This document shows, in pieces, positions 55,839-64,000 of a DNA stretch of 64,000 nucleotides. The notes beneath the pieces were generated by a model. The model ran no database searches and had not been told where the DNA came from. It saw nothing but the letters and a program-made list of their open reading frames with translations. The DNA comes from Euphorbia lathyris (lineage: Eukaryota > Streptophyta > Magnoliopsida > Malpighiales > Euphorbiaceae): the NCBI RefSeq assembly GCF_963576675.1, contig NC_088912.1:57978895-58042894 (forward strand), written 5' to 3'. Numbering within the stretch: position 1 is the stretch's first letter; each line of letters opens with the position of its first letter. Made by a program: the position numbers and the translations under genes.

Positions 55839-57223
55839 CTGAAGTTCAAGGGTCAACGAGCAGAGTTACTGCCATAATACTTACAAGAACAATATTGCAC
55901 AAACTAGAAAAAACCTTTCGTTGGTTTCATTTTCAAATGTAATGAAAATATTTCTGCTTGTTCAGTAGGGCAGTTGACCATTAAATACTATATTTCTCCA
56001 TTATTTTCATGGACTGGAAAAAAGGACAGGAGACTAGTATATGTTTAAGAATTAGGATTATCGGATTTGTGTATCTCAAATTTAGCACTTCAAATAATAA
56101 CAGAGAATATTAGATTCCCGAAAACATAAGGGGCAGGGCACCATTATTCTTATTACATTTTTTAGCTTCGCACTATATACTATACATTTATTCCTTACAT
56201 CACTAAAGTCATTTTACAATAATTGTGTCACCAGCTTCACCTCATTTGATAAAAAAAAAATAAGTTTACGAAATGAATGAGAGAAAGAGAGACAAACAAA
56301 ATAAATGGGTAGTCAGATATGAACAAAAAAAAAAGAGGTATATATCTTTATGTGAGAATTTGGGTCACAGAATTATGATAACTAGCAAACTTACCGTTCA
56401 AAATTCAACTGTGCAAAGGAATAGAAACTATAAGCAGTAAGGATGAATTAATTTACAAAAATGTATATAGTTTCATCAACGAGCTAGAAAGTGATGGATA
56501 CTACAATTTGTAAAATGTCAATGCAAAATCTACAGTATCAAACTGGAAAGAACTCCAACAAATGGTAGTTTTTTTAGCTTTTCCTTGTTGAAAAAACATG
56601 TTGAACTCAAATCAGACTGCACTAAATGAAGCCTACGAGTCTTCCTCTATCTTCAGTTTGAAAACAGTTAGCAGGGATTATTTTGTATAATGCAGTAGGT
56701 TAGTAATGGAAGTTTTGGGTTTCACTTTATGCGGGTTCGAATGAAACAATATTCAATTTTGATTAAATCTTGTGGCTACTCTTTCCATTTTAGTTTTTTA
56801 GTTGTTTTGTAAAGATCATTAGACGACGCTATTCGGATATTAGCCTGTTAGTTTTGATGCAAAATAAGAGAAAAGAGAGGGAACCGATCTAACTTAAGCT
56901 GAGAATTGAAATTGCACGTATATACAAGCAAAATCGTACTAAATTTATACTTTCCTTCCGTCCGGACAACAATTAAAACCAAAGAGAACTTAAAATTATA
57001 TCTACTTTTTTCCAAATCACCATTAGACTAAATTGCAAATTTGAGAAAAGAAAACAAAGATTTGGGATGCCAAGCAACTTCTCATCCATAAAAGCACGGA
57101 TAACAGGATGAACAGAAACACAGTATATGCGCACACAAACTTAAGAACCATTATGTAATTAAAAAAAAAAAAAGAACAATAATAAGATAAGCAGTATGAG
57201 TCTCTTCTTCATCTTCAACTTAC
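55839..57223 (-). other. Leader intron of the PCH1-like gene
   Basis: AT-rich sequence without ORFs lies between the presumed leader exon and the first coding exon. I see no transposon in it. Confidence 0.45.
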
Positions 57224-57530
57224 CAAATATACAGAGACAAAAAAAAAATGAAGGTGGATCACGACATATGAATCATAGCAGATCGAAAGAGAGGAATCGA
57301 GTTTAAGTTTTGAAGTTCGAATTTTGTGGAGAAGGACAGACAGCGAGGAAGAAGAAACGAACAACCAGCATGAGAAGAGCTTGAGCTCAGCTATCTCTTT
57401 GGTCTTTGATCCTTTTACTCGAGACTCCAGCCTTTCGCATTGGCCACAAAACCTAAATAACCGACAATACGACCCCACAAACAAAATGTTGTCTGTAGAG
57501 CGTCTCCAAGAGATAATCACTGCCGTCTCT
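57224..57530 (-). other. Presumed 5' UTR exon of the PCH1-like gene
   Basis: On the minus strand a CT-rich leader ends at a consensus donor GTAAGTTGAAG (57223 and below). A matching acceptor lies near 55839, just upstream of the start codon, giving a 1.4-kb leader intron. The transcription start is not determined; 57530 is the approximate limit before a poly(A) run. Confidence 0.5.
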
Positions 57531-57724
57531 GAAAAAAAAAAAAAAAAATATGAATAATTGATTCTATTAAAATATATTTTTTTTTGGTAGGATAAGGAAA
57601 AAAAAAAAACAAATAAACAAAACGGAAGTCTAACCCGGGATCAGTCTAGGGTGGCTGACCCCAATTCTATCCTCAAGCAGAAGGGACAAAATAGAAGAAG
57701 GAGGAATAGAAAGGGTAGAAACAC

Positions 57725-60700
57725 CTAACATCCCCCATGCCCAGCCGCAGCCAAGCAATCCGCCACACGGTTTTGCTTCCTAAAAATATGGGAGAACCTA
57801 ATAACCTCAAAAGCAGGACGAAGCCTTAAAATGGCTTTGATAAGGTTCTGGCAAGAGAGATAAGAAATTTGGGAAGCAGAAATCCTATTGATAGCCTCCA
57901 AATTGTCAGATTCCACCACCAGCTTCTTAATTCCCATGCGAATGGCAAGCTTAATACCTGACAGAATCCCCCAGAGCTCTGCAGAAAAGGCCGAGCCCAA
58001 TCCCAAGTTATGGGTAAACCCAGCCAGCCAAGCTCCACCAGCATCCCGAAGAACTCCTCCAGCAGCAATTCTGCCATTGCTAAGGCAGGAGCCATCCGTA
58101 TTCAACTTCACTACCCCTTCAATAGGCTTACTCCAACCAACCAAGTGGACCACCTTAGCCGGGGAGGGATTACCCAGGGGCTCCCCTTTAGAACTTTGCA
58201 AAATAACCGAAAGTTTTTTGGAAAAGAAGTTTAATAAATCAGGAATAAAGGTAGTTTTCTTAGCAAATAACTCATCATTCCTCCATTTCCAAATATGGTG
58301 ACAGATAAGAGCAAAGAAAATGTCGCCGTGCTCCATATTGGCCAATAACTTCCCCTTAGCGCCCTCAGAGAACCAGTCAATTGCAGAATGAGCCATGAAG
58401 GGAGGAAGGGTATGGGCAGGAAGAACCCCCTCCCAAATCTTCTGACTATTAGGGCAATCCCTCAGAGCATGGCAAAGTGTCTCCATATGACCCCTGCATC
58501 TACTACAGGTTCCTGATTCAGTCAAGTGCCTCCTCTGCCTATCCACATTGGTGAGCAGCCTGTCTTTAACTCCTAACCACAAAAAACTCCTAATTCGATA
58601 GGGGATTTTAAGGGCCCAAATAGTCTTCCAAATCTCCAAAGGAGGATACTCCCTACTAGAGGAAAAGGCTTCATAGGCCGATTTACAAGAATAGATGTCA
58701 TTATTAGACAAAGCCCAACAATGTTTGTCTTTATCCTCCTCGAGGTTGCTGACCTTAACTCCTCTAATTTTCAGGAGGGTTTCCAGACTAAGGAAAGAGT
58801 CAAACTTAGACCAGATCCAATCACCCTCCGAATCCACCACATCAGCAACCTTCCAGTGACGGATATTACTAGGCGGAGGGGATCTACACACATCAATAAG
58901 GGGTTTATCACCAATCTAGGTGTCCTCCCAGAAGCTAATGGATCTACCATTGCCCACCTCTACCCCAATCCCCGTATAGAACTCAGCAAAAACTTCACTA
59001 AGCCCTTTCCAGAGGAAGGAGCAGCTGACAACCCTCTCCTTCGGACCACCGAAGATTTTGTCTTTCCGATATTTGCCGTACAGAAGACGGACCCAAAGAG
59101 AGGAAGGGAATTGCCACATCCTCCAAAGGAGCTTCATTAAGAAGACTTTATTATTATCCTTCGCATGCCTTATACCAAGCCCCCCCTGTTTTTAGGCTGG
59201 CAGGCCTCTTTCCAAGGAACCAGGTGGACCTTTTTTCCCTCACCTGACTCTCCCCACAAGAACCGCCGGTTAATCTTATCAAGGTCGTTAAGAATCGGCT
59301 CAGGAAGTTTACAGGCTTGCATGATGTGGTTAGGGGCTGCGCAGTTGACAGATTGGATAAGGGTAAGGCGACCAGCAAGGGAAAGAGAATTAGCTTTCCA
59401 GCTAGCGCACAAACCGTTAGTTTTATCCAAAATGTCTTTAAAAGAGGCTTTAGAGACCCTCTCACTATGAAGAGGAACCCCGAGATACTTACCCAAAGAT
59501 TGGGTCAGGGGGATGCCAGAGACTTCACTAAGTCTTCTGCACAAGCCGTTATCCATGTTATTAGAACAAAGCATACGGGACTTTTGAATGTTAATCTTCT
59601 GGCCAGAGGCTTCACAAAAGCACTTGAGGATATCCATCACAATCTTAATTTGCTCCACACTCCCCTCCACAAAAAGCATCACATCATCAGCAAAGAACAA
59701 ATGAGTAATAGGAGGGCAATGTCTATTGATGGAGACAGGGTGGAGACTCCCCTTGTTAACTGCTTCTTGAATCAGGTGAGAGAGTCTTTCCATGGCAATG
59801 ACAAACAGGAAATGGCTCATAGGATCCCCTTGTCGAATACCCCTGGAGGGAGAGAACTCTTCAGACATGTCCCCATTAATCATAACCTGGAAAACAGGGG
59901 AGGAGATACACTTCTCAATCAAATTCCTCCAGCTCTCCGGGATACCAGCTTTGGCTAAACTATCCAGAAGAAAGTTCCAGTTAAGCCTATCGTAGGCTTT
60001 CTCCAGATCTAGTTTAAGAGCCACAATCCCTCTCTTCCCTTTCTTAATCTTCATAGAATGGACAACCTCCTGGGCAATCACAACGTTATCCATCATTTGT
60101 CTGCCAGGAACAAAGCTCCCTTGGTTCTGGCTGATAATGTCTGGCAGGATCATCCGGATCCGGTTCGCCACAATCTTGGTAATAGCTTTATACAAAACAT
60201 TACAGAGGCTGATAGGTCTCATCTGAAGGAAGGAGGAGGGCTTATCAACCTTAGGAATCAGAACAAGGAGGGTTTTATTAACCAACCTAATATCATTAGA
60301 ACCAGCAAAAATTCCTAACACAAAACTGTAAATCCCCTCTTTTACAGTATCCTAGTGCTTATGAAAGAAACTAGCAGGGATGCCATCAATCCCAGGAGCC
60401 TTAGTGGAACCAATACTGGCAAAGGACAAATCAATTTCCTTGAGATCAATTGGATGGAAAGCTTCCCTAATAGCATCCTCCCCTAACTGAGGAAAGGACG
60501 TCTCAGAGAAGGCACTCTCCAAGAACACCTCTTCTTCTCTGAACAGATCTTGGTAGAAGTCAAGAGCAAGGCGCCGAATGTCCTCCTCCTCAAAAACCCA
60601 ACTACCATTAGTATCCTTGATAGCATCGATCCTATTCCTCTGTCTTCTAATGATAGTGGAGAGGTGGAAGAATCTGGTATTCCGGTCCCCGTCTTTAATC

Positions 60701-61728
60701 CAAGCCTTCCTTGATTTCTGGAACCAAAGAAGCTCTTCCTGTCTAAGCACAGCCTCCAACTCGTTTTGGAGAGATCTAAGTTGACCACTCAAGCTATGGT
60801 CGAAACGGGCCTCCAAGCAACGCTGAATGCCCTCCATTCTTCTTAAAAGCTTGTTTTTCCTTCTGATAATGTGGCCAAATGTGTTTTTATTCCACCCAGC
60901 CACATTCCTCCTGAACTCCTCAGCAGCAAGAAGGACATCCGAGTGAGGTTGCCAATTATCTTTAACGAACTTTTTAAACTCAGGGTGAGAGTCCTAAGCC
61001 ACGAGGTACCTAAAAGGTCTGTTACCTTTAAGTCGATTCCCTTTAACCATCCTAATGAGGATGGGGCAATGGTCAGAGTGGCGAAAAGGGAGATTAAGCA
61101 CACTAACCTCAGGAAACCTACAGATAGCCGCAACATTGGCGTACACCTTATCCAGCCGGACAAACACACTATTTCTTTTCCAAGTAAACTTATGACCGGC
61201 AGCTCCCAGGTCCGAAAGACCACAAAGATCCATATTTTGCTTGTGATTCAGGCACCGGTTAACATAATGATTTCCCCCTCCTCTCTGATCGCTCAAAAGG
61301 GCAATGTCATTAAAGTCCCCAGCCACCAACCATGCCTCCACCATAATAGAGCTAACAGAATGAAGAATCTCCCACAGTCTTTTCCGATTAGATAAAACAG
61401 GATCGGCATAAACAAAGGTAACAAAGAAAGGTCTATTCCCAGGGAAGCAAACCTTACAATGGATGAATTGTCTGTCCAATGTAATAATATCAATCATGAT
61501 TCGACCTGGCTTCCAAAAAAGCCAAATCCCCCCAGCCCGGCCAGTAGCCTCCGATCTGACACAATTCCAACTCTTAAACTTTCTAACCACCTCATCTGCT
61601 TTAGGACCACTGACTTTGGTTTCTAGAAGAACAAAGCAAGAGGGGTTAAATTGTCTAATGAGATCAATAACATGAATGCGGGTTGCCTTGCTCGCCGCAC
61701 CTCTAACATTCCAAATAAAGAAATCCAT
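57725..61728 (-). pseudogene. LINE ORF2 (endonuclease, reverse transcriptase, RNase H)
   Basis: The start is ATG 61728 ('MDFFIWNVRGAASKATR'). The APE-type endonuclease includes 'LLETKVSG', 'WLVAGDFNDI' and 'HSDHCPILI'. RT shows 'LVLIPKVDKPSSFLQMRPISLCNVLYK'-type motifs (split here by context), 'GIRQGDPMSHFLFVIAMERL' and the active site 'FFADDVMLF'. A zinc-binding zf-RVT region ('CSRCRGHMETLCHALRDC') and an RNase H ('NTDGSCLSNG') follow. Stops at about 60993, 60354 and 58917 and a frameshift near 59150 inactivate it. Confidence 0.88.
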
Positions 61729-61761
61729 CAGAAAGGAAAGCAACCGACACAAGCCCATACC

Positions 61762-63773
61762 CTAATTCAGGTACTTATTCGGGGCTCCGGAGAGCCTAGC
61801 AGAAGAACCAGAAGGCCCCCTTTTGTCCCAAGAATCAACCCTACTAGGGAACTTCCTAGATTTAGCTTTAGGTTTGAGTTTCTTCATATTCATCTTAATC
61901 ACACCTATAGTATTACCAATAGGGACCTCCGTAGGAGGAGTCAGACTACTACCCTCTTTAAACAACCCCTTCCCTTTTGAAAGAAGAGACTGGCCTCCAC
62001 TTTCATCCTCAGCATTGGGAACAAAGAGGGGATTAGAAGCCTTACCCAGACTAGAAGCAGGCTCAGCAGATTCCAGACCTGGCATACTTAAATCAATTCG
62101 CTCATCAGAAGGATTCGAGCCTTGTTCTTCCTCCATGGCCAGAGCACCAAACCTAGACCCCGAACCAGAAGCTGACACCACACCAATCTCACTCCCCTTT
62201 TTGGTATCCGGTGGCTTGACCTTGATCTCAGGAACAATCTGGAGAGCAGTCATCTTCTGACTGATATCTGGAGACTGACTGGAACTAGCATTAGCACGTG
62301 GCTTCCTTCTTCCATTCCTCTTGGCCAGCATCCAAGGGCCAAAACTCCTTTCTTCCCCCAGGTTCTTCTCAACGCTACCCATATTAGGTTGCACTAACTC
62401 TTCCCCCACCATCCTTTTCCTAGGGCACCCCTCAAAGGTATGGCCATAAATACCGCATTCATAGCATATATTGTGTATACCTTCATACTCAATATGAAAA
62501 ACCTTATTCTGAACACAGAATTGAGATAGAAGAGGCTTAGCGAGGTCAATATCTATACAGACCCTGGCAAATTTGCCCCTAACTGCCCCAATAGTAGTCT
62601 TATCAACATGGTGCACCTTTCCAACCAGGCTACCGATCTTGTTCAAGAATCTCTCACTATAATATTCCAGCGGAAGGCCTGGGAATCTGACCCAAGTAAG
62701 GATCCGATTCACCGAGCAATCATGGGGATCGAAGTTAGGGACCCAAGGTCTCAGAGCCAACACATGATTGGAGATAATATAGGGACCCCCCAATTAACAA
62801 CAGCATTAAAATCCTCCGCCTTTGTAAATTTGATGACATAATAATCATTCTCAAGATCTGTGATGGTCACTTTCCCAACCTTAGCCCATTGGGCTTGGAT
62901 TCTCTGGGCAAAGTAATTAAAACTGATCCTTTTTCCCAGAACAGTGACAATTAGAGCCAGTTTCCACTGTGACCTGAGAACACGCTTGTCCTCCGAGGAG
63001 AGACGAATTCTAGGACACAACGGGTTCTCTGGCTCTCCATCCTCCACATTAGAGTCGGAAAGGAAGTCATCAGAATTCTCCTCCAAAGTGTCTTCATCCA
63101 TCAAGGGGTCCTCCTCAACCACCCCTAACACCTTATCCCTCCAGGAGGTGGATCCCCCATTCTTCAGAGGAGCTAGGGTTTGTTGGCCAACAGAACCCGA
63201 GATAAGAACTATCGAGGAGAAATCTTTCTGAGCAGAATGCTCAGCAAGTAAAACCGCCAATGCGTGAATGTCCTGTGAGGATAGAGTGGCCGGAGCCATC
63301 GACATGGAAGGATCCGCCGGATGCAAACCAGACCTAGGCGCCACAGGACCCGGCGCACAGGGCTCCACCGCACCGACGCCAACCCGCTGGGTATCCAGAT
63401 CAGACCCAAGCTGCCGATCCGGCACACCCGCAACCAAAACCGGATCCCCGCCTGAAACTACCGGAACCCTAGCCCTAACCCGCTCAGCCTCTCCCTCGAC
63501 GCCTCCCCCAATGCCCAAACCCTCACCGAACCAGCTCCCGTCCACCGGCCGAGACCGATCAGTCGATCGATCCCGCCTCCTCTCTCCACTCCGACAGCGG
63601 TAGCGGGCAAGCCCAACCGCCACCCCGTCGCTGCCCTCAACCCCCAGCCCAGGATCGGCAGAAACCATCTGCCCCGCCGTCCGAACACCATCCTCACCAG
63701 CCGACTCCCCCGCCGCACATCCCTTCCCTGCCGCCAGACCACTCGCTCGTTCCCATTCTCTCCCTTTCGTCAT
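61762..63773 (-). pseudogene. LINE ORF1 (DUF4283 and zinc knuckle, nucleic-acid binding)
   Basis: From ATG 63773 a Gly/Arg-rich N-terminus leads to the DUF4283-type domain ('LALIVTVLGKRISFNYFAQRIQAQW'). A one-base slip in a C run near 62786 changes frame. Then come 'NHVLALRPWVPNFDPHDC', 'VRFPGLPLEYYSERFLNKIG' and the CX2CX4HX4C knuckle 'CYECGIYGHTFEGC' near 62450. The C-terminal part is basic and low complexity. It ends 34 bp before ORF2. Confidence 0.8.
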
Positions 63774-63839
63774 CCCTTGATTTGCACTCTTACCACCTAC
63801 ACAGGCCGAACGCACCACCCTTCGTCTGCTTACAACGCC

Positions 63840-63990
63840 CTAAAACCCCAAGATCGCCAGTCAAACGCCCTCGCCAGCCAATCGGAAGAGAAGGAAAACG
63901 CGAAAGTTGGACCCTGAGAAATAAATCCCTAGATCGCCAGCCAATCGCCTACCCCCACCTCAGCGAAAGTTGGACCCTAGTTGTATTTCG
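63840..63990 (-). repeat. Repeated units in the LINE 5' UTR
   Basis: GCGAAAGTTGGACCCT and ATCGCCAGCCAATCG-type motifs each occur twice about 65 bp apart, suggesting promoter-like monomers at the LINE 5' end. The array may continue beyond the window. Confidence 0.5.
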
Positions 63991-64000
63991 TTAACTATTT

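Larger units (their letters stand above)
57577..64000 (-). mobile_element. L1-type LINE, nearly full length, 5' end at or beyond the window edge
   Basis: On the minus strand the order is 5' UTR, ORF1 (63773-61762), ORF2 (61728-57725), 3' UTR and a short A tail (plus-strand T run 57577-57585). ORF1 has a zinc knuckle; ORF2 has endonuclease, RT, zf-RVT and RNase H. It has a handful of stops and frameshifts. The TSD cannot be tested because the 5' flank is not in view. Confidence 0.9.

Noticed and set aside
58721..63603. Several plus-strand frames over the LINE
   Set aside because: They are antisense shadows of LINE ORF1 and ORF2, which carry the recognisable domains.

Overview
The window is nuclear DNA of a flowering plant, probably a eudicot. 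It has spliced genes with GT-AG introns, several plant-specific transposon lineages nested in one another (Tat and Athila Ty3/gypsy, Ty1/copia, MULEs, a hAT MITE, a Harbinger-like foldback, an L1-type LINE), and one recognisable host gene resembling the phytochrome-signalling factor PCH1. No rRNA, tRNA or CRISPR was found.

Layout. (1) 1-21170 is one large Tat-lineage Ty3/gypsy element (Tat-1) that enters from before the window. Its gag-pol is broken by a deleted gypsy element (980-4665, TSD GGATA) and an Athila solo LTR (5376-6969, TSD CTGAT); in both cases the frame resumes exactly after one TSD copy. Downstream of pol it holds three stem-loops with a shared loop, then an antisense six-exon plant mobile domain (PMD) gene with three nonsense codons, then a 46-bp tandem array split by a copia solo LTR (15383-17467, TSD CGATT), a hAT MITE (17846-18366, 8-bp TSD) and a 2.7-kb 3' LTR. 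(2) Tat-1 sits in the remains of a MULE with a SWIM/zinc-knuckle transposase and an antisense Ulp1-like protease (21171-23361 and 42902-about 43430). (3) A second MULE (MULE-2, 23362-42891, 10-bp TSD, about 0.4-kb TIRs) cuts the Ulp1 gene. It carries an apparently intact four-exon transposase-OTU gene, an unrecognised ORF and a convergent PMD gene. (4) A second Tat element (Tat-2, 28646-38634, TSD TTACT) is inserted in that unrecognised ORF; it carries an antisense, spliced gene of the kind databases call 'putative gypsy type transposon'. (5) 43561-49640 holds two damaged Athila elements and the N-terminal piece of another MULE transposase. (6) 50463-52002 is a foldback with a TAA TSD. (7) 52475-about 57530 (minus) is the PCH1-like gene. 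(8) 57577-64000 is an L1-type LINE lying about 50 bp upstream of that gene's presumed leader exon and reading the same way.

The recurring theme is passenger genes: three complete spliced genes (two PMD, one 'gypsy type' antisense gene) are carried inside transposons, each opposite to the element's main genes. The MULE-2 set (transposase-OTU, unknown ORF, PMD) and the antisense PMD gene plus hairpin trio in Tat-1 are the best candidates for under-described biology. All calls come from reading the sequence by eye; no similarity search was run.
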